Shown here one piece after another: positions 49,124 through 56,625 of a stretch of 64,000 nt of DNA. The stretch comes from Streptomyces sp. MUM 2J (GTDB lineage: Bacteria > Actinomycetota > Actinomycetes > Streptomycetales > Streptomycetaceae). Below the pieces are notes generated by a model. That model worked only from the letters and a program-made list of their open reading frames with translations. It was not told the DNA's origin and did not search any database. The stretch lies in NCBI RefSeq assembly GCF_022414535.1, contig NZ_JADWYM010000005.1, positions 124,001 through 188,000 on the forward strand, read 5' to 3'. Position numbers and translations under genes: made by a program. The stretch's first letter is position 1, and each line of letters begins with the position of its first letter.

Positions 49124-49923
49124 CCCAGCCGCCCGGTGACGAGGATCTGAAGGCGTGCTGCGCCGCCGCGTACGGCTCCGACATCGTCGCCCTGCTCCTC
49201 GGCGAGTCGTACCACCCCGGCGGCACCGCCCTGACCCGCCGCCTCGCCGACGGCCTCGGCCTGGCCCCGGGTGCCCGGGTCCTCGACGTCGCGTCCGGCC
49301 GCGGCACCACCGCCCTGCTGCTGGCCGACGCCTACGGCGCCGAGGCCGACGGCGTGGACTACGCCCCGGCGAACACCGCCCTCGCCCAAGGCGCCGCCCG
49401 GGCGGCCGGCCTCACCGACCGGGTGCGGTTCACCACCGGGGACGCCGAGCAACTGCCGTGTCCTGACGGTCTCTTCGACGCCGTGGTGTGCGAGTGCGCC
49501 CTGTGCACCTTCCCCGACAAGGCGCGCGCGGCAGCCGAGTTCGCCCGGGTCCTCCGACACGGCGGCCGCCTCGGCATCACCGACGTCACGGTCGACCCCG
49601 CCCGGCTTCCGCCCGCCTTGTCCGGCCTCGGCGCCCGGATCGCCTGCATCGCCGACGCCCGGCCGCTCCGGGAATACGCCGGCATCCTGGCCGGCGCGGG
49701 CCTGCGCACGCTCCGTACCGAGCGCCACGACCGGGCGATGCTGCGGATGATCGACCAGATCGAGGCACGGCTGAACCTGCTGCGCATCACGGCCCCGGCC
49801 CGCCTCACCGGGGCCGATGTGGACCTCACGGCGGCGCCCGCTGTCCTGGAAGCCGCCCGTACGGCGGTCGCGGACGGCGTGGTCGGCTACGCGCTGCTGA
49901 TCGCCGAGCGCATGCCGGAGTAA
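49120..49923 (+). CDS. SAM-dependent methyltransferase
   Basis: This 267-aa class I methyltransferase contains VLDVASGRGTTALLLAD (motif I), GVDYAPANTALAQG, FDAVVCECALCTFPDKARAAAE and GGRLGITDVT. The paired Cys in CCAAAYG and the CECALC motif resemble the ArsM-like group, but arsenic specificity is not shown. The ATG overlaps the radical SAM stop (ATGA), so both act together. Confidence 0.85.
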   Translation: MTQPPGDEDLKACCAAAYGSDIVALLLGESYHPGGTALTRRLADGLGLAPGARVLDVASGRGTTALLLADAYGAEADGVDYAPANTALAQGAARAAGLTDRVRFTTGDAEQLPCPDGLFDAVVCECALCTFPDKARAAAEFARVLRHGGRLGITDVTVDPARLPPALSGLGARIACIADARPLREYAGILAGAGLRTLRTERHDRAMLRMIDQIEARLNLLRITAPARLTGADVDLTAAPAVLEAARTAVADGVVGYALLIAERMPE

Positions 49924-50043
49924 GGGGCCGGACGTCAAGGAGACTGCGGCGGGAGTGCGTGCCGGGCGCCGCGACGGGGCGAACGTCGCCCCTGGCGTCG
50001 GCGGCGCGACCACGAGAACGACCCGACGGATGGGACGATCACC

Positions 50044-50190
50044 ATGTCCAACAGGGGAATGCCGGTCTTCGAGTGGAGCGACGTCACGTCCTCCAGCCTC
50101 GGAGCCCACCTCGTGTCCGGCCTGCTCGCCGGCGCCACGTTCGCGTCCGCCGCCCGGGCGGCGGACAAGCGCACCGGCCCGGTCCGATGA
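50044..50190 (+). CDS. 48-aa peptide between the methyltransferase and the Crp/Fnr gene
   Basis: The frame MSNRGMPVFEWSDVTSSSLG followed by AHLVSGLLAGATFASAARAA ends at TGA overlapping an ATG of the Crp/Fnr frame. Nearly all codons end in G or C, which supports coding. GGGA lies upstream. The peptide has a polar head and a hydrophobic Ala/Gly segment. I do not recognise it. It lies next to a radical SAM enzyme and a methyltransferase, so a modified peptide is conceivable, but this is weak inference. Confidence 0.5.
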   Translation: MSNRGMPVFEWSDVTSSSLGAHLVSGLLAGATFASAARAADKRTGPVR

Positions 50191-50378
50191 ACAGCGAGGC
50201 GCCCGCGTCCCCCCTCGGCCCGGCAGACCTTCCGCCGGGCGCGGCGCCACGCCGCACCGGCCCGGACGGCGGCACGGTGCCCTACTGTCTGGCCAACGGC
50301 GCCGAGGCGCTGGCCAGCCCGGCGTGGGGCGCCGCACCACCGCCGTGGGCCCCTGGACGACGCGAGGAGACACACACC

Positions 50379-51098
50379 ATGACCGACGCCGCAGCAGGCG
50401 GCAAGGACGCGGAGCGGACCTGGTGCCTGGCCGAGGTCGACATCTTCTGCGACCTGTCCGAACAGGAGATGGAGGCCATCGCCACCGCGGCGCCGATGAA
50501 GACCTACCAGACGGGCGAGATCCTCTACGCCCCCACCCAGCCCTCCGAGGTGCTGTTCATCCTCAAGAAGGGCCGGATCCGCGTCTTCCGGGTCTCCGCC
50601 GACGGCCGGGCACTGACCACCGCGATCATCTCCCCCGGCACCATCTTCGGTGAAATGGTCCTGCTCGGACAGCACATGTACGACAACTACGCCGAAGCCC
50701 TCGACGACGCCGTCGTGTGCGTCATGAGCCGGGCGGACGTCCACCGGCTGCTGCTGGCGGACGCCCGCATCGCCGCGCGGATCACCGCGATCCTGGGCCG
50801 CCGTCTGGCGGACCTCGAACAGCGCCTGTCCGACAGCGTGTTCAAGACCGTCGCCCAGCGCATCGCCACCACGCTGACCACCCTGACCAGCGCCCAGCCC
50901 CCGGCGAGCCCCCTGCGGCCGGTCGGGCGCCACCCGCAGATCGCCCTCACCCACGAGCAGCTCGCCGCGCTCGCCGGGACCTCGCGCGAAACGTGCACCA
51001 AGGTACTGCGCGACTACGCCGACCACGGCCTGCTCCGTCTGGCCCGGGGCCGCATCACCGTCCTCGACCCCGAGCGGCTCAAGGACGCCGCAGGCTGA
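50379..51098 (+). CDS. Crp/Fnr-family transcriptional regulator
   Basis: This 239-aa regulator has a cyclic-nucleotide-binding fold (PTQPSEVLFILKKGRIRVFRV, PGTIFGEMVLLG) and a C-terminal winged helix (ALTHEQLAALAGTSRETCTKVLRDYADHGLL). Few cysteines are present, so it is not an Fnr iron-sulphur sensor. The ATG has GAGGAG nine bases upstream. The frame is open back to an ATG at 50187 that overlaps the 48-aa gene, adding 64 residues; I prefer 50379. Its sites may be the GGTGAGCGCGCTCACC palindromes upstream, though this is inferred. Confidence 0.88.
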   Translation: MTDAAAGGKDAERTWCLAEVDIFCDLSEQEMEAIATAAPMKTYQTGEILYAPTQPSEVLFILKKGRIRVFRVSADGRALTTAIISPGTIFGEMVLLGQHMYDNYAEALDDAVVCVMSRADVHRLLLADARIAARITAILGRRLADLEQRLSDSVFKTVAQRIATTLTTLTSAQPPASPLRPVGRHPQIALTHEQLAALAGTSRETCTKVLRDYADHGLLRLARGRITVLDPERLKDAAG

Positions 51099-51186
51099 CG
51101 TCACCGATCCGTAAGGCTCCCGTCCGCTGCCCGCCCGAGCCGCCGCCACTACTCTCGCAGGCGGTCCCGACCCTCAGGAGTCCTCC

Positions 51187-51777
51187 TTGCGCGCCCGTAT
51201 CCTCCTCCCGGCCGCCCTCACCGCCGCCCTCCTCACGCTTTCCGCATGCGGCGCGGGCAGCGGCTCCGCGTCCGCCGGTGACACGGGCGCCGCCCCGTCG
51301 AACGCGTCCTCCCCCGCCCCGTCGCCCACCCGCTCCCACGACAGCGGCAGCGGGTCACAGGGCGCACAGGTCCCCGAGGCGCTGAACTTCACCGCCACCA
51401 CCGTGGACGGCAGGTCCTTCGACGCGAAGACGCTCGCGGGCAAGCCCACCCTGCTGTGGTTCTGGGCACCGTGGTGCCCCACGTGCAAGGGCCAGGCCGC
51501 CGAGACGGCCAAGGTCGCCGCCGCCTACCGGGGCAGGGCGAACGTCGTCGGCGTGGCGGGCCTGGACGGGAACGCCGCCATGCGCGACTTCGTCACCGAC
51601 ACGGGCACCGGTTCCTTCCCCCACCTCTCCGACGAGAAGGGCGAGGTGTGGAAGCGCTTCAGGATCACCCAGCAGAGCTCCTACGTGCTCCTGGACCGCA
51701 CCGGAGACACCGTCTTCGAGGGCGTGCTCCCCGGCGGCAAGGGGCTGGCCGAGAAGATCGCCGCCCTCACCGGCTGA
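51187..51777 (+). CDS. TlpA/ResA-like thioredoxin lipoprotein
   Basis: This 196-aa protein has a lipoprotein signal with lipobox LSAC (residues about 18-21), a low-complexity linker and a thioredoxin fold with WFWAPWCPTCKGQ, i.e. the CPTC redox motif. It is anchored outside the membrane and should reduce or oxidise disulfides. The TTG start is preceded by AGGAG. It ends seven bases before a CcdA gene, so the two form a thiol-relay operon. Confidence 0.9.
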   Translation: MRARILLPAALTAALLTLSACGAGSGSASAGDTGAAPSNASSPAPSPTRSHDSGSGSQGAQVPEALNFTATTVDGRSFDAKTLAGKPTLLWFWAPWCPTCKGQAAETAKVAAAYRGRANVVGVAGLDGNAAMRDFVTDTGTGSFPHLSDEKGEVWKRFRITQQSSYVLLDRTGDTVFEGVLPGGKGLAEKIAALTG

Positions 51778-51784
51778 GCCCGCC

Positions 51785-52627
51785 ATGGCCGACCTGCCCC
51801 TCGCTCTCGCGCTCGGCGCCGGGATGCTCGCCGCCGTCAACCCGTGCGGCTTCGCCCTCCTGCCCGCCTACCTCTCGCTGCTCGTCCTGGGCGACGACAG
51901 CCCCAGCCGTACCGTCGCCGTGGGCCGGGCGCTGACCGCCACGGCGGCGATGACCGTCGGCTTCGCCGCCTTCTTCGCTGTCTTCGGACTCGTCATCCAG
52001 CCCGGCGCCGGCCAGGTCCAGCAGCACCTGCCCTGGTTCACCATCGCCTTCGGCCTGCTCATCACCGCCGCCGGGGCATGGCTCCTCGCCGGCCGCCAAC
52101 TGCCCACCATGGCCCCGAAACTCCGCCGCGCCCCCACCGTCACGCGCTCCGTGCCCTCGATGGCGCTGTTCGGCATGGCGTACGCCACCGCCTCCCTCGG
52201 CTGCACCATCGCCCCCTTCCTGGCCATCGTCGTCTCCGCCTTCCGCAGCGGCTCCGTCACGGAAGGCGTCACCCTGTTCACGGCCTACGCCGCCGGGATG
52301 GGCCTGATCGTCGGCGCCGCTTCCCTGACCGTCGCCCTCACCCGCACCACGGCCGTCACCCGGCTGCGCCGCCTCGGCGCGCTGGCCCCGCGGCTCGGCG
52401 GCGGTCTGCTCCTCCTGGTCGGCGCCTACGTCGCCTACTACGGCTGGTACGAGATCCGCACCCAGCGCGACCCCGCCACCGCCGACCCCGTCATCGACAC
52501 CGCGGCGAGCATCCAGCGAGCCGCCGCCGACGCCCTGGACTCGGCCGGACCCGCCGTGATCGGCACGCTCTTCGCGCTCCTGCTGCTCGCTACCCTGCTG
52601 ATCCGGCACCGCGGGCGATCACGGTGA
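51785..52627 (+). CDS. ccdA: CcdA/DsbD-type thiol-disulfide transporter
   Basis: This 280-aa membrane protein has about six segments with NPCGFALLPAYLSLL in the first and ASLGCTIAPFLA in the fourth, supplying the two redox cysteines and the prolines of CcdA. It carries reducing power from cytoplasmic thioredoxin to the TlpA-like lipoprotein encoded upstream. ATG start seven bases after the TlpA stop. Confidence 0.92.
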   Translation: MADLPLALALGAGMLAAVNPCGFALLPAYLSLLVLGDDSPSRTVAVGRALTATAAMTVGFAAFFAVFGLVIQPGAGQVQQHLPWFTIAFGLLITAAGAWLLAGRQLPTMAPKLRRAPTVTRSVPSMALFGMAYATASLGCTIAPFLAIVVSAFRSGSVTEGVTLFTAYAAGMGLIVGAASLTVALTRTTAVTRLRRLGALAPRLGGGLLLLVGAYVAYYGWYEIRTQRDPATADPVIDTAASIQRAAADALDSAGPAVIGTLFALLLLATLLIRHRGRSR

Positions 52628-52764
52628 CCCCCGGCAGGAGGGGCGGGAGGGCGGGAGGCCATCGCCCTGTGCATTCGAACACGTCGTGCGAATGTCGTCC
52701 GTGCGACTGACGCAGTTGTGGATGATGGGGCGTCCGGAGCGAACGCCCTCGCCCCGGAGGAAAC

Positions 52765-52791
52765 ATGACGAGAGCGAGCGCACGCGCATGA
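52765..52791 (+). promoter_or_regulatory. Eight-codon leader frame with a strong ribosome site
   Basis: ATGACGAGAGCGAGCG... encodes MTRASARA and stops at TGA overlapping the ATG of the next gene (ATGA). GGAGG stands directly before it, while the main start lacks its own strong site, so the leader probably brings ribosomes to the lipoprotein gene by translational coupling. Confidence 0.55.
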
Positions 52792-53807
52792 GACGTTCCC
52801 TGAAGCCGGCTGTCGGACTCACCTGCCTGGTGACACTGGCCTGCGGGGGCTGCTCCTCGGGCGGGACCGGCTCCACCGCGGCCGGCGGGGCCCCTGCCGC
52901 CGACGCGTCCGCCCCGTCGCCCGGCACGCCGTCGGCGCCGTTCACGCCGTACGTCAGCGCCACGACGGCCACGGACACCGACGCGACCGGCTCCCCGTCG
53001 ACGTACAACCTGGAGTTCGTGCTCTCCGACGGCAGTGGCTGCGAGCCGAAGTGGAGCGGCACCTACCCCGTGGGCGACCCCGCGGTGAAGTCGAGGATCT
53101 CGGCGCTGAAGGAGTCCGGCGCGACGGTACGCGTCTCCTTCGGCGGAGCGGCCGGCACGGATCTGAGCCGGACCTGCGACAGCGCCGCCGCACTGGCCAG
53201 GGCGTACGGCAAGGCCCTCGACGCGGCGGGGGCGGCCCGGGCCGACTTCGACATCGAGGGCGAGGCGCTGACCGACTCCGCCTCGACCGAGCGGCGTTCC
53301 CGGGCTGTCGCGATCCTCCAGAAGGAACGCACCGACCTGGAGGTCACCTTCACGCTCCCCGTCTCGCCCTCCGGACTGACGGACGACGGCCTGGCCGTCC
53401 TCGGCTCCGCGAACGACAACGCCGTGACGGTCTCCGCCGTCAACATCATGGCGATGAACTACGGCACCTCGTACACCGGCGACATGGGCGACTACGCGCT
53501 CTCCGCGGCGAAGGCCACCCACGGCCAGCTGAAGGACGTCCTCGCGCTCTCCGACGCCAACGCCTGGCACGGCCTCGCGCTCACGGCGATGATCGGCGTC
53601 AACGACGTCCCGGGCGAGACGTTCACGCTGTCCGACGCGGCCGACGTGCGGTCGTTCGCCGAGGAGAAGGGCCTGGCCTGGGTGTCGATGTGGGCGACCT
53701 TCCGGGACCGGCAGTGCGACGGTGGCACCTCGTCGGGCGGCGCGCGGTCCGACTGCAGCGGGGTGGACCAGGCGAAGGGGGCGTTCGCCAAGGCCCTGGC
53801 GGGCTGA
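52788..53807 (+). CDS. Chitinase-like (GH18) lipoprotein
   Basis: This 339-aa protein has a lipoprotein signal (LTCLVTLACGGC), a Ser/Thr/Pro linker and a TIM-barrel-like domain in which ARADFDIEGEALTDS stands where chitinases have DxxDxDxE. NIMAMNYG and WVSMWATFRD further resemble GH18 barrels (bacterial chitinase C type). The catalytic DxE is present as DIE. It may act on the cell wall or chitin. The strong ribosome site belongs to the short leader frame just upstream. Confidence 0.82.
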   Translation: MRRSLKPAVGLTCLVTLACGGCSSGGTGSTAAGGAPAADASAPSPGTPSAPFTPYVSATTATDTDATGSPSTYNLEFVLSDGSGCEPKWSGTYPVGDPAVKSRISALKESGATVRVSFGGAAGTDLSRTCDSAAALARAYGKALDAAGAARADFDIEGEALTDSASTERRSRAVAILQKERTDLEVTFTLPVSPSGLTDDGLAVLGSANDNAVTVSAVNIMAMNYGTSYTGDMGDYALSAAKATHGQLKDVLALSDANAWHGLALTAMIGVNDVPGETFTLSDAADVRSFAEEKGLAWVSMWATFRDRQCDGGTSSGGARSDCSGVDQAKGAFAKALAG

Positions 53808-54021
53808 GGCGCCCCGCTCGGCGGCCACCGCTTCCCGAACGGCACCCGCCGGCCGGGCCGGCCGGCGAACCGGGCGGGCGAGGAGGAAAATCTGTCATGG
53901 CGAGTCCACATCTCCTTGCCTGCCGGAGTTAGGGTTGCCCACGACGCGGATGGTGCCGACTCCTCCGAGGACCGGCACCAGGCACGCCCGGGCCCCCGCC
54001 GCGTCCCCGAACGAAGGTGCC

Positions 54022-54360
54022 ATGCCAGCCGAGAACGCCCGCGTCGCCGGCAACCTCGACGATGACGACTATCCCGCCTACACCATGGGGCGGGCCGCTG
54101 CCGCACTCGGCGCCACGCCCGCCTTCCTGCGTGCCGTGGGCGACGCCGGCCTCGTCACCCCGCTGCGATCGGAGGGCGGCCATCGCCGCTACTCCCGAAG
54201 CCAGTTGCGGATCGTCGGCCGGGTCCGGGAGCTGGTCGACCAGGGCACTCCCATCGAGGCCGCGTGCCGCATCATCTCCCTGGAGGACCAGCTCGACGAG
54301 GCGCTCCGCCTGAACCGGGAAATGCGCCGGAAGCTCGCCGACCGAGGCACGGATACCTAG
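54022..54360 (+). CDS. MerR-like regulator, 112 aa
   Basis: The protein contains YPAYTMGRAAAALGATPAFLRAVGDAGLVTPLRSEGGHRRYSRSQLRIVGRVRELVDQG, a MerR-type winged helix, followed by a short helical tail instead of a ligand domain. Such short MerR proteins often sit next to cspA in streptomycetes. GAAGG precedes the ATG. It ends 231 bases before the cold-shock gene. Confidence 0.82.
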   Translation: MPAENARVAGNLDDDDYPAYTMGRAAAALGATPAFLRAVGDAGLVTPLRSEGGHRRYSRSQLRIVGRVRELVDQGTPIEAACRIISLEDQLDEALRLNREMRRKLADRGTDT

Positions 54361-54591
54361 TCCCGCCGGTACAGAAATGCTGACGCCGCCGAGGTCGGAA
54401 TTGCCGGACGCCCATGAAAACACGCGACCGTTTCCACCCGACCTGTGTTAGCGTAGCGGCAGTTGCAGTTTTGGTTGCCGGAGATTATTTCTTTCCAGAG
54501 CTTTCCGGGTCTTTCCGGAGGGGTGATCATCGCGGCGACTCGGACCCGTAAAGTGCGGAGTTCGGCACTGCCCCCCAAGGGAGATTCAAGT
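54361..54591 (+). promoter_or_regulatory. Long 5' leader of the cold-shock gene
   Basis: About 230 bases of A/T-richer DNA separate the MerR-like gene from cspA. They include a T/C-rich stretch near 54480-54510 and the ribosome site GGGAG before the ATG. Long leaders of this kind control cspA translation in many bacteria; I see no defined riboswitch. Confidence 0.45.
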
Positions 54592-54795
54592 ATGGCATCT
54601 GGCACCGTGAAGTGGTTCAACTCGGAAAAGGGCTTCGGCTTCATCGAGCAGGACGGCGGCGGCGCTGACGTGTTCGCCCACTACTCGAACATCGCCACCA
54701 CCGGCTTCCGTGAGCTTCAGGAAGGCCAGAAGGTGACCTTCGACGTCACGCAGGGCCACAAGGGCCCGCAGGCGGAGAACATCGTTCCCGCCTGA
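54592..54795 (+). CDS. cspA: Cold-shock protein
   Basis: This 67-aa protein [20 protein letters not shown] continues with DVFAHYSNI and the nucleic-acid-binding RNP motifs KGFGFI and VFAHY. It melts RNA secondary structure in the cold. A strong hairpin follows the stop. GGGAGATTCAAGT precedes the ATG. Confidence 0.97.
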   Translation: MASGTVKWFNSEKGFGFIEQDGGGADVFAHYSNIATTGFRELQEGQKVTFDVTQGHKGPQAENIVPA

Positions 54796-54836
54796 CGCTG
54801 ACGCGCAACACTGCGAGCCACGCTCGCACAGCATGT

Positions 54837-54872
54837 GGCTGGGGCCCGCGCTCATGGGTGCGGGCCCCAGCC
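54837..54872 (+). terminator. Terminator after the cold-shock gene
   Basis: GGCTGGGGCCCGC (54837-54849) pairs perfectly with GCGGGCCCCAGCC (54860-54872), followed by ATTGCTTTT. It lies 42 bases after the stop. Confidence 0.85.
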
Positions 54873-55025
54873 ATTGCTTTTCCCTTTTCCGGGCAGACAG
54901 CCGTACCGGCTTCACCGCACGAGGCCCGGCGATTCTTTTTCCTTCGGCTCATTCTTGCGAATCCTCGCGCGGCCGTCGCCGCCGGACGGAATTCCTCGAT
55001 ACGCCGCGTCGAGGAAGGTTCCTCC

Positions 55026-56567
55026 ATGAACCGCACCAGCCGCGCCGGTCGCACCGGCGGCGACTCCCGTGCCTCCGGTGGCTCCGGCACCTCCGGTGAC
55101 TTCCGAGCGGACAGGAGGTCCGCGCGCTCGACGGGCTCCGCTCCCGGCAGCCGCCGCACACAAGGGGCGGGCGGCCAGGACCCCCGCCGCGGCACCGGAC
55201 GAAGGAGCGGCCAGGGCGCACGTTCCACCCCGCGCCCGCAGGAGTTCGCCCTGCCGGTCACCCGCACCGAGCCCCTGCCCGCGGTCAGGACCTTCGGCGA
55301 ACTGGACATGCCGCCACGACTGCTGACCACGCTCGGCGCCGGCGGTCTGAACACGCCCTTCCCCATCCAGGCGGCCACCCTGCCGAACGCCCTGGCCGGC
55401 CGGGACGTCCTGGGCCGGGGCCGCACGGGTTCGGGCAAGACACTCGCCTTCGGGCTGCCGGTGCTCGCCCGTCTGGACGGCCGGCGGGCGCAACCCCGGC
55501 AGCCGCTCGCCCTCGTCCTCGTACCCACCCGGGAACTGGCCCAGCAGGTCACCGACGCGCTCACCCCCTACGCGCGCGCCCTCCAGCTGCGGATCGCCAC
55601 CGTCGTGGGCGGCCTGGCGATCAGCCGTCAGGCGACGGCGCTGCGCGGCGGCGCCGAGGTCGTCGTCGCGACGCCCGGACGGCTGAAGGACCTGATCGAG
55701 CGGGGGGACTGCCGGCTGGACCAGGTCGCCGTCACCGTGCTGGACGAGGCCGACCAGATGGCCGACATGGGCTTCATGCCCCAGGTGACCGCGCTGCTCG
55801 ACCAGGTCCCCTCCCGCGGGCAGCGGTTGCTGTTCTCCGCCACGCTGGACCGCAACATCGACCGGCTGGTGCGCCGCTACCTGCACGATCCCGTCGTGCA
55901 CTCGGTCGACCCGCCTGCCGGAGCGGTCACCACCATGGAGCACCACCTGCTCCACGTGCACGAGGACCACAAGCACACGGCCGCGACCGAGATCGCCGCG
56001 CGCGACGGACGCGTGATCATGTTCCTGGACACCAAGCACGCGGTGGACCGGCTCACCAAGCACCTGCTGTCTGTCGGGGTACGCGCCTCGGCCCTGCACG
56101 GCGGCAAGTCCCAGGCGCAGCGCAACCGCACACTCGCCCAGTTCAAGGACGGCCACGTCACGGTCCTGGTGGCCACCAACGTCGCCGCGCGCGGCATCCA
56201 CGTCGCGGGCCTGGACCTGGTGGTGAACGTCGACCCGCCCGGTGACCACAAGGACTACCTCCACCGCGGCGGCCGTACCGCGCGCGCCGGCGAGTCGGGC
56301 ACCGTCGTCACCCTCGTCCTGCCCCACCAGCGGCGCGCGGTGGACCGGCTGATGGCCGATGCCGGTATCACCGCGCACACCGCCCGGATCCGTCCCGGCG
56401 AGGCCGAACTGCATCGCATCACGGGCGCCCTGACACCCTCCGGCGTTCCGGTCACCCCGGCCGCACCGGCCGGCGGGCACCGCGAGGGCGACGGATCCGC
56501 CGCACGGAACCGCAGGGGCCGGAGCGCCGCCCGGACACGTCGCTCCTCCCGGAGGAACAACACGTAG
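55026..56567 (+). CDS. DEAD-box RNA helicase
   Basis: This 513-aa helicase begins with about 75 Arg/Gly/Ser-rich residues, then the Q motif and the ATPase core: FPIQAATLPNALAGRDVLGRGRTGSGKT, PTRELAQQ, TPGRLKDL, VLDEADQM and SATLD, then the second RecA domain (VLVATNVAARGIHV, HRGGRTARAG). It unwinds RNA, and follows cspA as often in streptomycetes. GAGGAAGG precedes the ATG. The C-terminal 60 residues are basic and low in complexity. Confidence 0.93.
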   Translation: MNRTSRAGRTGGDSRASGGSGTSGDFRADRRSARSTGSAPGSRRTQGAGGQDPRRGTGRRSGQGARSTPRPQEFALPVTRTEPLPAVRTFGELDMPPRLLTTLGAGGLNTPFPIQAATLPNALAGRDVLGRGRTGSGKTLAFGLPVLARLDGRRAQPRQPLALVLVPTRELAQQVTDALTPYARALQLRIATVVGGLAISRQATALRGGAEVVVATPGRLKDLIERGDCRLDQVAVTVLDEADQMADMGFMPQVTALLDQVPSRGQRLLFSATLDRNIDRLVRRYLHDPVVHSVDPPAGAVTTMEHHLLHVHEDHKHTAATEIAARDGRVIMFLDTKHAVDRLTKHLLSVGVRASALHGGKSQAQRNRTLAQFKDGHVTVLVATNVAARGIHVAGLDLVVNVDPPGDHKDYLHRGGRTARAGESGTVVTLVLPHQRRAVDRLMADAGITAHTARIRPGEAELHRITGALTPSGVPVTPAAPAGGHREGDGSAARNRRGRSAARTRRSSRRNNT

Positions 56568-56625
56568 GGCGAGCACGGGACAGCCCGGCCCGGCCACCGT
56601 CCGCACGGCGCGGCCGGCCGGCGGG

